A stretch of 8,327 nt of DNA, taken from CAZNFR01 sp964572225 (GTDB lineage Bacteria; Bacteroidota; Bacteroidia; Bacteroidales; GCA-2748055). Under the pieces are notes generated by a model. The model was not told the DNA's origin and ran no database searches. It was given only the letters and a program-made list of their open reading frames with translations. Shown in pieces: positions 1-7,007 of this stretch; within the stretch, counting starts at the first letter, position 1; the number at the start of each line of letters is the position of its first letter. Where the stretch lies: the NCBI GenBank assembly GCA_964572225.1, contig CAZNFR010000117.1, positions 1 to 8,327 on the forward strand, written 5' to 3'. The translations under genes and the position numbers were made by a program.

Positions 1-550
1 TAAGTTTAAAAAGTGGACCCCGGATGAGCATGCATGCTCCGGTAGTCCAGAAAACCTCGGCGGGTTTGTCGTACTGGCCGTAATCGTGCTCGATGGATTC
101 AAAGATCCGACCCTGGCAGAAAGCGTAACCGTTGCGATCGATGAATCCCCCTGCAGCTCCTGCGTACTCAAAAAAATCGGGTTGATCAAAAGCTTTAATC
201 TTTGGGGAGCAGGCGGCAATGAGGGGATTGGCATCCATGGTTTCGATCAGGGGTTTCAACCAGTTGGTGGTTACCTGCACGTCCGAATTGAGCAGCATGA
301 AATACTCGGCTTCGATCTGCATTAGTGCCCGGTTGTATCCCCCTGCAAAGCCGTAATTTCGGTCAAGCGCAATAATTCCTGCTTCCGGGAAGGTGTTCTT
401 CACGTAATTAAGGGAATCGTCGCTGGAGCCGTTATCGGCAATATAGACCTTCACTCCTTTCATCCTGGAACTTTCCAATACGGATGGAAGGAATTTCTCC
501 AGAAAATGTCTGCCATTCCAATTCAATATAACCACTGCTACCTTATCCAT
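1..550 (-). CDS. Family 2 glycosyltransferase, partial (C-terminal part beyond the window)
   Basis: Only the first 183 residues lie in the window; the gene runs off at position 1. I translated it by hand from the ATG at 550. The N-terminus VAVVILNWNG (residues 4-13) is the typical first beta-strand of GT-A fold GT2 enzymes. It is followed by DNGSSD (39-44, nucleotide binding), NYGFAGGYNRAL (65-76) and LLNSDV (87-92), where Asp90 sits in the DXD-like metal/nucleotide-sugar position. TTGACMLIR (169-177) is the conserved segment near the acceptor site. Known members (COG1216 type, often rhamnosyltransferase-like) transfer a sugar from a nucleotide donor to cell-surface glycans; about 300 or more residues is usual, so roughly half is missing. 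The start overlaps the preceding acyltransferase stop by 8 bases (ATGGATAA), suggesting translational coupling and a shared envelope glycolipid role. Donor and acceptor cannot be told from sequence. Confidence 0.9.
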   Translation of the reverse strand, partial: MDKVAVVILNWNGRHFLEKFLPSVLESSRMKGVKVYIADNGSSDDSLNYVKNTFPEAGIIALDRNYGFAGGYNRALMQIEAEYFMLLNSDVQVTTNWLKPLIETMDANPLIAACSPKIKAFDQPDFFEYAGAAGGFIDRNGYAFCQGRIFESIEHDYGQYDKPAEVFWTTGACMLIRGPLFKL

Positions 551-1481
551 TCTTTGATTTTTTAAAGGATCCTTCACACCTGAAATGTCCGGTGGCTTCT
601 TCCCTATTCCTCCTCTCGGTGAGTTTCCAACGTCTGTGGGTCCAGAGCCAGAATTCGGGTCTTTTTACGATATCCTCCTCCAGAAGGGCGATATACCGGT
701 CAATAATGCTGAAGGGCTCTTCGGTCGAGGCGTCGTCCGTTATGGGAACAGCTTCCACTTCATAATGTTTCCGGAAAACACTTACCCGGAAATAAATTAC
801 CGCCATCTGAAAGCGGGAGGCCAGTTTTTCCGGTCCCAGGTAAACTGCGGTTTGTTGATTGAGAAAGCTTGTCCAGTACTGAATTTCTTCCCACACGGGA
901 GACTGGTCGGAGATAAACAAGGTAAGTGTGGGTGTTGAGTTAAGGGAGTATTGAAGCAAAACCCTTGGGACTTCGCGCATGGAAACAAGGCGGGTGCCGA
1001 ATCGGGATCTTTGTTTGACCAGAAAATCATCAAAATTCTTATCATTCTGTGGCTTATAAATACCCAGGGTTTCGTGGGGAACATCCTTTCTGAGTCCGAG
1101 TAACCATTCCCAATTGCCGTAATGAGCACCCAATGCAGCAATGGATTTCCCTTCCTGGTGCAATCGGGAGAGCAGCTCCGGGTTTTTCAACCGGATATAG
1201 TTCGAAAGTTTATCAGAGGTGAAATTGGCGAGTTTGATATTTTCCATCAGCAGCCGGGAAAAATAACGATAAAACTTTTTGGCGATCGCCTTTCGTTCTT
1301 TTTCGGACTTTTGCGGAAAGCTTTGTCTCAGGTTTTTTTTCACCACCTCCGACCGGTAACGAATGATGGAATAAAGGAAGATATAAACCGGAAAGGATAG
1401 ACCCTTCAGCAGGGCTAAAGGTAATGCAGAAAGGATCTTTAGTAAGGAAATGACCAGGAAAAAATAGAGCGACCGGATCAT
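543..1481 (-). CDS. LpxL/HtrB-family lipid acyltransferase (lysophospholipid acyltransferase superfamily)
   Basis: A 312-residue protein with the length and layout of the LpxL/LpxM lipid A late acyltransferases. A hydrophobic N-terminal segment (about residues 4-40) should anchor it in the inner membrane. The catalytic H-x4-D/E motif is AHYGNWEW, with His120 and Glu125. DQSP (192-195) and the C-terminal PEFWLWTHRRWK (275-286) are further family hallmarks. By family knowledge it adds a fatty acyl chain from acyl-ACP to lipid A or a related glycolipid; Bacteroidota homologues may act on other aminolipids, so the acceptor is uncertain. The last roughly 25 residues (after 287) are a charged, poorly recognisable tail. 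The ATG at 1481 overlaps the upstream phosphatase stop by 4 bases (ATGA), and its own stop overlaps the downstream glycosyltransferase start by 8. No Shine-Dalgarno is needed if translation is coupled. Confidence 0.9.
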   Translation of the reverse strand: MIRSLYFFLVISLLKILSALPLALLKGLSFPVYIFLYSIIRYRSEVVKKNLRQSFPQKSEKERKAIAKKFYRYFSRLLMENIKLANFTSDKLSNYIRLKNPELLSRLHQEGKSIAALGAHYGNWEWLLGLRKDVPHETLGIYKPQNDKNFDDFLVKQRSRFGTRLVSMREVPRVLLQYSLNSTPTLTLFISDQSPVWEEIQYWTSFLNQQTAVYLGPEKLASRFQMAVIYFRVSVFRKHYEVEAVPITDDASTEEPFSIIDRYIALLEEDIVKRPEFWLWTHRRWKLTERRNREEATGHFRCEGSFKKSKNG

Positions 1482-2272
1482 GGTTTCATCAGCTTCATAA
1501 TGGTTTCCTGAAACTCCTGCCAGGTTTTGGCATTGGTGGCTATCATTTCACCACCGAAAAGAAAATCGTCTCCCCCTGTAAAATCGCTTACCTTCCCTCC
1601 TGCCTGCCGGACGATAAGCACCCCGGCGGCCACATCCCATGGACTGAGACCATATTCATAAAAGCTGTCGTATCTTCCGCAGGCCACATAAGCAATATCG
1701 GTTGCTGCCGACCCAAGCCTTCTGAGTCCGTGCGAATGCTCCATAAAGTAACTCACCGACCGCAAAAACTCCTCGAAATAGGCAAAATTGGTATAAGGGA
1801 AGCCAGTAGCGATAAGAGAATCCTGAACGCTTGGAGTGGTGCTCACCCGGATCACCTCCCCGTTAAGGTATGCCGGACTGTCTTTCCAGGCATAAAAGCA
1901 CTCTTTGAGTCCCAGTTCGTAGATAACCCCAAGAATGATCTCTTCGTTTTTCATCAGCCCCACTGAGATAGCGAAGGGAAAAACTCCATGTATAAAATTA
2001 GTGGTGCCATCGATGGGGTCGATTATCCAGTTGTACTCTTTACCCCTTATATCGCGTGTTCCTTCCTCGGCTATAAATCCCGACTCCGGGATTAGTTTCG
2101 AAAGACCTTCCACGAGCATTTCTTCAGCTCCCTTATCTACATGGGTTACAAAATTGGATTTGCCTTTGGATTCCAGTCTCAGGGATTTATGACTTTCCCT
2201 TTCGGCATGGATAAAATCGGCTGTTTTAAGGACAAGCTCCCTAACATCATTGCACAGTTTTTCTAAATTCAT
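1478..2272 (-). CDS. Inositol monophosphatase family protein (SuhB-like)
   Basis: This 264-residue protein matches the Mg-dependent, Li-sensitive sugar phosphatase family in size and motifs. The metal ligands are all present: AEEGT (Glu69/Glu70), IIDPIDGTTNF (Asp85 and Asp88, the signature motif) and SPWDVAAG (Asp213). RRLGSAATDIAYVACG (184-199) is also typical. Family members hydrolyse inositol-1-phosphate, and some act on related sugar or nucleotide phosphates such as 3'-phosphoadenosine 5'-phosphate; the motifs seen here fit best with the IMPase/SuhB branch, but the substrate cannot be fixed. It follows ppk1 after a 30-base gap that contains a run of six C on the coding strand (2296-2291) and no recognisable ribosome binding site. 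It overlaps the acyltransferase gene by 4 bases. The expected role is cytosolic dephosphorylation of a sugar/polyol phosphate, perhaps feeding phosphoinositol-lipid or glycan synthesis. Confidence 0.92.
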   Translation of the reverse strand: MNLEKLCNDVRELVLKTADFIHAERESHKSLRLESKGKSNFVTHVDKGAEEMLVEGLSKLIPESGFIAEEGTRDIRGKEYNWIIDPIDGTTNFIHGVFPFAISVGLMKNEEIILGVIYELGLKECFYAWKDSPAYLNGEVIRVSTTPSVQDSLIATGFPYTNFAYFEEFLRSVSYFMEHSHGLRRLGSAATDIAYVACGRYDSFYEYGLSPWDVAAGVLIVRQAGGKVSDFTGGDDFLFGGEMIATNAKTWQEFQETIMKLMKP

Positions 2273-2302
2273 ATCAGGACAGGTTCTTTTGGGGGGAGTG
2301 GA

Positions 2303-4363
2303 TCATTTTTTGGATTTTGTCAGATCTGTATAGTACTTGTAGAGCTCGATTTGGGATCGGACAGGTTCCTCCCGGTTGGTGGTCTTATAATGATTGGTTT
2401 GGTTCTCGTCGATAATGCGTGCCTTGATGTTATCCCGCAATTGTATTTCCATGATGTGTTTCAGTTCCTTTTGAATATCCTTGTCGTACACCGGTGCAGT
2501 AACTTCAATTCGGTTATCAATGTTCCGGGTCATCCAGTCGGCCGATGAAATATAATATAGTTCTTCACCTCCGTTGGCAAAGACGAAGATCCTTGCGTGT
2601 TCCAGGAATTTATCGACAACACTTACGGCTTCAATATTTTCACTTTGTCCGGGAACACCCGGCACGAGTGAGCAAATTCCTCTCACGATAAGTTGGATTT
2701 TCACCCCGGCGTTATTGGCCTGATAGAGCTTACGTATCATTTCCTTATCGACCAGACTGTTCACTTTCAATATAATATAGGCCTTTTTCCCTTCCCGGGC
2801 ATTACGCATTTCCTGGTTGATCAGGTGGCTTAGTTTGGATCGCTGGTAGTTGGGAGAAACGATAAGTTGGTTATACTTATAATTCTTAAAGGTATTTTCA
2901 AAGAAATCGAATACCTTCCAGGCCTCGGCTGTGATCCTCTTGTCTTTGGTAAGGATAAGCAGATCGGAATAAACGCGGGCGGTACCCTCGTGGAAATTCC
3001 CTGTTCCCACTCCGGCATAGTTAACCTGTTTACCGTTTTCTATACGGGTGATCAGGGTTAGTTTACTATGAACTTTCAGTCCCTGGATCCCGAACGTAAC
3101 ATAAACGCCTGCTTCTTCCAGCTTCTTTGACCAGTAGATATTGGCTTTTTCATCAAAGCGGGCCTGCAGTTCTATATTGGCATTCACGTACTTTCCGTTG
3201 AGGGCTGCATTAATCAGGGCATTGATCACGGCCGAGTTGCTGGCTACCCGGTAAAGGGTGGTCCGTATGGCAATGACTTTTGGATCCATGGAAGCCTCTC
3301 TCAGCCAGTTGATATAGTGGTTAAAGGTCTGGTAGGGAAAATGAAGCATGATATCCTTCCTGGAAATGATCCTGAAAATGCTTTCGTGGTTTCGGATCCT
3401 GGGATGAATATTGGGAGGCATGGGTTTATACTGAAGGTGTGCCTTGCCCAGGTTGGGAAACTTCATGAAGTCCTTAAAATTATGGTATCTGCCTCCGGGG
3501 ATAAGGTTATCCTCCTCGTCCAGTTCGAGTCGGCGGATAAGGTAGTTCAGCAGGTCCTTTGAAATGGCTTCATCGTAAACAAAGCGGACAGGCTGTCCTT
3601 TCTTGCGGTCGCTAACCGACTCATCGATTTTTTCCAGGAAACTCTTGGAAAGGTCGTTATCAATATCCAGTTCGGCATCTCTGGTAAGTTTGATGGTGTA
3701 GGCCTCGAAGGAATCGAAATGAAATTGTGCGAACAGGGTTTTCAACCCGTACCTTATCACATCGTCAAGAAGAATAATGTACTTACGACTGCGTATGGGG
3801 AACAGGAGAAACCTTCCCAGTCGTTCGCTGGGTACTTCAATAATGGCGTACTCCATATCGACACGGGGATTCCGGCTGGTCATCTTTACTGCCAGGTAGA
3901 TGGATTTGTCTTTGAGGCGGGGAAATTCTCTCACATTATGCAGCATTATGGGAGTAAGTACCGGAAGCACTTCCTCTTCGAAGTAATTCTGCACAAACTC
4001 AGCTTTCTTCTTGGTAAGCTGTTTCTCGTTAATGATGGTAATTCCTTCCTTCCTCAAGTCCTCTTTGACTTCCTGGTATATGGATTCAAATTTTTTCTGA
4101 AGGCGGATGGTGGTCTGCTGTATTTCGTTCAGGATTTCTTTTGGGTTTTCCTTGTTTGGCCTCCCCGTTCTGTCTTCAACATCGATCATCCTTTTGATGG
4201 TGGCAACCCTGACCTTAAAAAATTCATCGAGATTATTGGAAAAGATACCGAGGAACCGCATTCGTTCGACCAGGGGTACATTGGTATCGGCAGCCTCCTG
4301 TAAAACCCTTTCATTGAAAGAGAGCCAGCTTATTTCCCGGTTGATGATTTTTTTGGTATTCAT
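2303..4363 (-). CDS. ppk1: Polyphosphate kinase 1
   Basis: With the ATG at 4363 the product has 686 residues, close to the 688 of E. coli Ppk. PPK1 reversibly polymerises the gamma-phosphate of ATP into inorganic polyphosphate through a phosphohistidine intermediate. Domains in order are the N domain (about 1-105, starting INREISWLSFNERVL), the head domain (about 106-315) and two phospholipase-D-like C domains (about 316-500 and 501-686). Visible catalytic residues are Arg372 in IRTTLYR, Arg402 in ELQARFDE, the autophosphorylated histidine in GLKVHSKLTLI (His432) and His589 in FLEHARIF. They correspond to E. coli Arg375, Arg405, His435 and His592, a constant offset of three. An in-frame TTG at 4372 would add three residues, but it lies inside a probable promoter box, so the ATG is preferred. 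It sits 21 bases after sixA and 30 before the IMPase gene. Intact; no frameshift seen. Confidence 0.97.
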   Translation of the reverse strand: MNTKKIINREISWLSFNERVLQEAADTNVPLVERMRFLGIFSNNLDEFFKVRVATIKRMIDVEDRTGRPNKENPKEILNEIQQTTIRLQKKFESIYQEVKEDLRKEGITIINEKQLTKKKAEFVQNYFEEEVLPVLTPIMLHNVREFPRLKDKSIYLAVKMTSRNPRVDMEYAIIEVPSERLGRFLLFPIRSRKYIILLDDVIRYGLKTLFAQFHFDSFEAYTIKLTRDAELDIDNDLSKSFLEKIDESVSDRKKGQPVRFVYDEAISKDLLNYLIRRLELDEEDNLIPGGRYHNFKDFMKFPNLGKAHLQYKPMPPNIHPRIRNHESIFRIISRKDIMLHFPYQTFNHYINWLREASMDPKVIAIRTTLYRVASNSAVINALINAALNGKYVNANIELQARFDEKANIYWSKKLEEAGVYVTFGIQGLKVHSKLTLITRIENGKQVNYAGVGTGNFHEGTARVYSDLLILTKDKRITAEAWKVFDFFENTFKNYKYNQLIVSPNYQRSKLSHLINQEMRNAREGKKAYIILKVNSLVDKEMIRKLYQANNAGVKIQLIVRGICSLVPGVPGQSENIEAVSVVDKFLEHARIFVFANGGEELYYISSADWMTRNIDNRIEVTAPVYDKDIQKELKHIMEIQLRDNIKARIIDENQTNHYKTTNREEPVRSQIELYKYYTDLTKSKK

Positions 4364-4369
4364 AAGCTG

Positions 4370-4377
4370 CAAAGATA
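4370..4377 (-). promoter_or_regulatory. Candidate Bacteroidota -7 promoter box for ppk1
   Basis: Read on the minus strand, the sixA-ppk1 gap contains TATCTTTG, a full match to the Bacteroidota -7 consensus TAnnTTTG, ending only 6 bases before the ppk1 ATG. Transcription from it would begin at or a few bases before the start codon, giving a leaderless or near-leaderless mRNA. No TTG-type -33 element is visible at the expected 19-21 base spacing, so the call is tentative; an 8-base box with two free positions also occurs often by chance. Confidence 0.35.
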
Positions 4378-4384
4378 AGAAAAA

Positions 4385-4876
4385 CTAACTATTCTTGGGG
4401 TAATCAAAGAGATCTTCCACCAGGAGGGATTTATCTAACTCTGTCCACTTATCGGTCTTAAACTTGCAATATACAAGGCCAGTAGTAGGGATGTTATCAA
4501 TGGATCTTCCACAGATATGGTTGGCAAATTCAGTGAAGGTGGGGTTATGACCAAAGATCATGGCCGATTCCAGGGAGTCGTCGATCCCATAGATAACTTC
4601 AAGGATATCATCAACTTCTGCCTGATAAAGTTTGGGTTCGATGGTAAAGGCAAAATCCGGGATCTCCAGTTCCCTTTTGAATATCAGGGCTGTATGAGAG
4701 GCTCTGGCGGCATCGCTGCTGATGAGAATATTGGGGGTGACAAGACTTTTTCTGATCCGGCCGGTCATTTCATAGGCATCATGAATTCCTCTCTCCTTGA
4801 GTGGACGGTCAATGTCTCTGATTCCGGGAACGTCCCAGGTTGACTTCCCATGACGAACGATGTACAATATCTTCAT
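4385..4876 (-). CDS. sixA: SixA-like phosphohistidine phosphatase (histidine phosphatase superfamily)
   Basis: A 163-residue protein of the phosphoglycerate-mutase-like histidine phosphatase superfamily, the usual small size for SixA. The N-terminal ILYIVRHGKS contains the RHG signature with the nucleophilic His9 next to Arg8. SSDAARASHTA (53-63) supplies the second conserved arginine (Arg58), and IFGHNPT (107-113) supplies the second catalytic histidine (His110). E. coli SixA removes phosphate from phosphohistidine in signalling proteins; for this protein that activity is inferred. The ATG at 4876 is chosen because it places RHG at residues 8-10, as in the family. An upstream in-frame start at 4933 would add 19 unrelated residues near the phoH terminator. 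There is no Shine-Dalgarno upstream. It is the first gene of the leftward string and lies 21 bases upstream of ppk1, whose enzyme works through phosphohistidine. Other small-molecule phosphatase roles are possible. Confidence 0.88.
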   Translation of the reverse strand: MKILYIVRHGKSTWDVPGIRDIDRPLKERGIHDAYEMTGRIRKSLVTPNILISSDAARASHTALIFKRELEIPDFAFTIEPKLYQAEVDDILEVIYGIDDSLESAMIFGHNPTFTEFANHICGRSIDNIPTTGLVYCKFKTDKWTELDKSLLVEDLFDYPKNS

Positions 4877-4909
4877 AGAACTGAGGTTAAGGCAGGAGGG
4901 GCCTGACTG

Positions 4910-4917
4910 CAAAATAA
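4910..4917 (-). promoter_or_regulatory. Weak candidate -7 box upstream of sixA
   Basis: The 86-base stretch between the phoH terminator and the sixA ATG must hold the promoter of the leftward string if the terminator is efficient. The best match on the minus strand is TTATTTTG, one mismatch from TAnnTTTG. It would give a leader of about 25-30 bases. A TTTTG lies upstream but only 13 bases away, too close for a normal -33 element, so support is weak. Confidence 0.25.
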
Positions 4918-4962
4918 GAAAAATTAAGCTCAAAAGGGGCAGGTTTCAGACGAATTTATTCT

Positions 4963-5002
4963 AAAAAAAACCGGGATCAGGAATTGGCATCCCTGGTCCC
5001 GG
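4963..5002 (-). terminator. Rho-independent terminator after phoH
   Basis: On the minus strand an 11-base-pair GC-rich stem (arms 5002-4992 and 4981-4971; CCGGGACCAGG with CCTGATCCCGG, one G-U pair) encloses a 10-base loop and runs directly into eight T (4970-4963). It starts 37 bases after the phoH stop codon, separated by a T/G-rich stretch. There is no T-run on the other strand, so it acts on leftward transcription only. It should end phoH transcription and insulate sixA. Confidence 0.9.
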
Positions 5003-5039
5003 CCAAACAAATGGACAAAACAAACAAATAACCCAAAAA

Positions 5040-6368
5040 CTATAAAAGATTGCTGGCAAGATCGGCCAGGTAACTTCGTTCTCCTTTTACCAGGTTGACA
5101 TGCGCGAAAATATCCTGCCCCCGCATGCGATCGGCCAGATAGGAAAGCCCGTTTGATTTGGCATCGAGGTAAGGAGAGTCAATCTGCTGGATGTCTCCGG
5201 TGAATATCATTTTGGTGCCCTCCCCTGCCCTTGTGATAATGGTTTTCACTTCATGAGGGGTAAGGTTCTGGGCTTCATCCACGATAAAGAAAACTCTGGA
5301 AAGACTTCGGCCCCTTATGTAAGCAAGAGGAGTTATCACCAGCTTTTCGGTCTTGAGCATCTCTTCGATTTTCGTATATTCCTTGCTTTGTTGAGAAAAT
5401 TTCTGTCTGATCACGGAAAGGTTATCAAACAGAGGTTGCATATAGGGTCCTATTTTTTCTTCCACGTCGCCCGGCAGGTAGCCTATATCGCGATTGGCAA
5501 GGGGTATGATGGGTCTGGCAAGGAATATCTGAGTATACATTTTTCGTTGATGAAGGGCTGCGGCCAGGGCCAACAGGGTTTTACCGGTTCCGGCTTTGCC
5601 TGTAAGGGCCACGAGCTGGACTTCCGGACGCAAAAGAGCGTCCATGGCGAAAGTCTGCTCTGCGTTCCGGGGTTCAATCCCATAGGTTTTGAGCTTTTCG
5701 ACCCGGTTGATCATTTTATTGAAGGGATCATAATGGGCAAGGGCACTGGCATTGTTGTTCTTGAAAATGAAATACTGGTGGGCCACAGGATCCTCCTTGA
5801 TGCCAAATTCATCCATATTTACCCCTTCATACTGCTGGTAAAGTTTGTTAATTGCCTCTGTAGGCGCGTTCTCCAAGATATTTACATCGCGGTAAATATC
5901 ATCGAGGCTAGCCACTTTGTCGTTCTCATAATCCTGCGCCATAATCCCGAGGGATTTGGCTTTCATCCTGAGGTTTATATCTTTGGTTACCAGGATTACA
6001 GGACGGGTACTGTGTTTGAGAAACAGATATTCGGTAATGGCAAGAATCCGGTGGTCGGGAGTATTTTCGGGAAAAGAGTTATGCAGTTTTTCGGAAAAAG
6101 ACTTACCCGTTTCGATGGATAATTTACCCATTCCCTTCCCCAGGACAAGTCCGCCATTAAAAATCTTATCTCCCGAGATCTTATCCAACTCACGGGTAAA
6201 CTCACGCGCCTGGAAATTAATGATGTCGTTTCCCTTTTTAAATCTATCCAACTCCTCAAGAACGGTTATGGGAATAATAATGTCGTTCTCCTGGAAGTTG
6301 TATATGCACCGGTAATCGTGTAAAAGAACATTTGTGTCCAGCACGAAGATCTTTTTTACTTTCTTCAT
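5040..6368 (-). CDS. PIN domain-PhoH ATPase fusion (PhoH2 type)
   Basis: A 442-residue two-domain protein. Residues about 5-145 are a PIN nuclease domain with the acidic set intact: Asp11 in VLDTNVLL, Glu38/Glu39 in VLEELD, Asp105 in TPDHRILA and Asp130 in VTKDINL. Residues about 230-442 are the PhoH P-loop ATPase: Walker A GKAGTGKT (257-264), ARPIIPLANRDIGYLPGD (284-301), Walker B VFFIVDEAQN (359-368, Asp364/Glu365) and FTGDIQQID (389-397). By family knowledge such PhoH2 proteins couple ATP-dependent RNA unwinding to ribonuclease cleavage; the name PhoH recalls the phosphate regulon of E. coli, but no Pho box is recognisable here. The ATG at 6368 gives an N-terminus starting right at the PIN domain; an AGGA eight bases upstream (minus strand) is a possible weak ribosome binding site. 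It is a single-gene unit, divergent from the nitroreductase gene and closed by its own terminator. Confidence 0.95.
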   Translation of the reverse strand: MKKVKKIFVLDTNVLLHDYRCIYNFQENDIIIPITVLEELDRFKKGNDIINFQAREFTRELDKISGDKIFNGGLVLGKGMGKLSIETGKSFSEKLHNSFPENTPDHRILAITEYLFLKHSTRPVILVTKDINLRMKAKSLGIMAQDYENDKVASLDDIYRDVNILENAPTEAINKLYQQYEGVNMDEFGIKEDPVAHQYFIFKNNNASALAHYDPFNKMINRVEKLKTYGIEPRNAEQTFAMDALLRPEVQLVALTGKAGTGKTLLALAAALHQRKMYTQIFLARPIIPLANRDIGYLPGDVEEKIGPYMQPLFDNLSVIRQKFSQQSKEYTKIEEMLKTEKLVITPLAYIRGRSLSRVFFIVDEAQNLTPHEVKTIITRAGEGTKMIFTGDIQQIDSPYLDAKSNGLSYLADRMRGQDIFAHVNLVKGERSYLADLASNLL

Positions 6369-6482
6369 GAATTATATCCTATTTTTCTACTTTTGTAATG
6401 AACAATGCAATAAATGTAGTGAAAATAAACCCGGCTTTGCGGTTTAAAAACTGTTGAAAACTTTATAATTAATAACAACGGA
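6369..6482. promoter_or_regulatory. Divergent intergenic promoter region, phoH / nitroreductase
   Basis: This 114-base AT-rich gap must contain the start signals of both divergent units. On the plus strand TACTTTTG (6388-6395) fits the TAnnTTTG -7 box and would give a leader of about 80 bases for the nitroreductase gene; the matching -33 position holds TTC rather than TTG. TATAAT at 6464-6469 resembles a sigma70 -10 box but lacks a well-spaced -35. On the minus strand TACATTTA is the nearest match for phoH, with one mismatch. None is decisive. No inverted repeat suggesting an operator was seen. Confidence 0.5.
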
Positions 6483-7007
6483 ATGAATCTCCTGGAAATC
6501 ATTATAAAGCGTCGAAGCATACGAAAATATAAGGCGCAAAAAGTTGAAAAAGATAAGATCGAGACCATTCTCAGGGCGGCCATGTATGCCCCTTCAGCGG
6601 TAAACAAGCAGCCATGGAATTTTATTCTTGTGGATGACCGGCAGATGCTGGAAGATATTATGGAGATCCACCCCCATGCAGGCATGCTCAAAACTGCAAG
6701 TCATGCCATCCTGGTTTGCGGGGATGAAAAACGTCAGCACGATCAGGGCTATTGGGTGGCCGATTGCGGGGCAGCCACGGAAAATCTCCTGCTTGCTGCC
6801 CGTGGAGTTGACCTTGGTGCCTGTTGGATTGGGGTATATCCCAGGGAGCAAAGGATGAAAGAGATAAGCAGGTTGTTCGGACTGCCTTCACATGTTCAGC
6901 CCTTTGCTCTGATATCCCTGGGCTATCCCGATGAGGAAAAAGAGGTGCCCGATCGTTATGATCCTTCCAAGGTATTTCTGAACCGATGGGGACAGTCCTA
7001 TTCCTGA
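6483..7007 (+). CDS. Nitroreductase-family FMN oxidoreductase
   Basis: A 174-residue protein, typical of the short nitroreductase-fold subfamily that works as an FMN-containing homodimer. RRSIRKY (10-16) is the conserved N-terminal FMN-phosphate binding segment. APSAVNKQPWNF (36-47) is the second hallmark, and YWVADCGAATENLLLAA (about 90-106) plus ACWIGVYP (113-120) form the dimer/FMN core. Family members use NAD(P)H to reduce nitroaromatics, quinones, flavins or pteridines; the physiological substrate here is unknown. The ATG at 6483 places the helix preceding RRSIR at the usual distance. No Shine-Dalgarno is present, only an A-rich leader. The stop overlaps the folC start by one base (TGATG), so the two genes are very likely co-transcribed and coupled. 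Confidence 0.93.
   Translation: MNLLEIIIKRRSIRKYKAQKVEKDKIETILRAAMYAPSAVNKQPWNFILVDDRQMLEDIMEIHPHAGMLKTASHAILVCGDEKRQHDQGYWVADCGAATENLLLAARGVDLGACWIGVYPREQRMKEISRLFGLPSHVQPFALISLGYPDEEKEVPDRYDPSKVFLNRWGQSYS

Noticed and set aside
26..39. Perfect 14-base palindrome GAGCATGCATGCTC
   Set aside because: It lies within the conserved GACMLIR codons of the glycosyltransferase gene and is explained by coding; there is no T-run or second copy nearby.
2291..2296. Run of six G (C on the coding strand) before the IMPase gene, considered as a phase-variable tract
   Set aside because: It is short and lies in a 30-base gap with no promoter elements placed around it, so slippage would change little.
3719..4303. 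A 194-codon open frame antisense to the 5' half of ppk1
   Set aside because: It lies wholly within well-conserved ppk1 sequence and has no family resemblance or start signals.
4370..4372. TTG as an upstream start for ppk1 (three extra residues)
   Set aside because: It forms part of the TATCTTTG box, and the ATG at 4363 gives the usual PPK1 N-terminus and length.
4877..4933. A longer sixA starting at 4933
   Set aside because: The added 19 residues lie before the conserved N-terminal strand and RHG motif, and they would push translation into the region needed for the promoter.
5253..6122. A 289-codon open frame on the plus strand, antisense to phoH
   Set aside because: The phoH frame has clear PIN and PhoH motifs across the whole stretch. 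The antisense product shows no recognisable domain and looks like a shadow of the codon pattern of the real gene.
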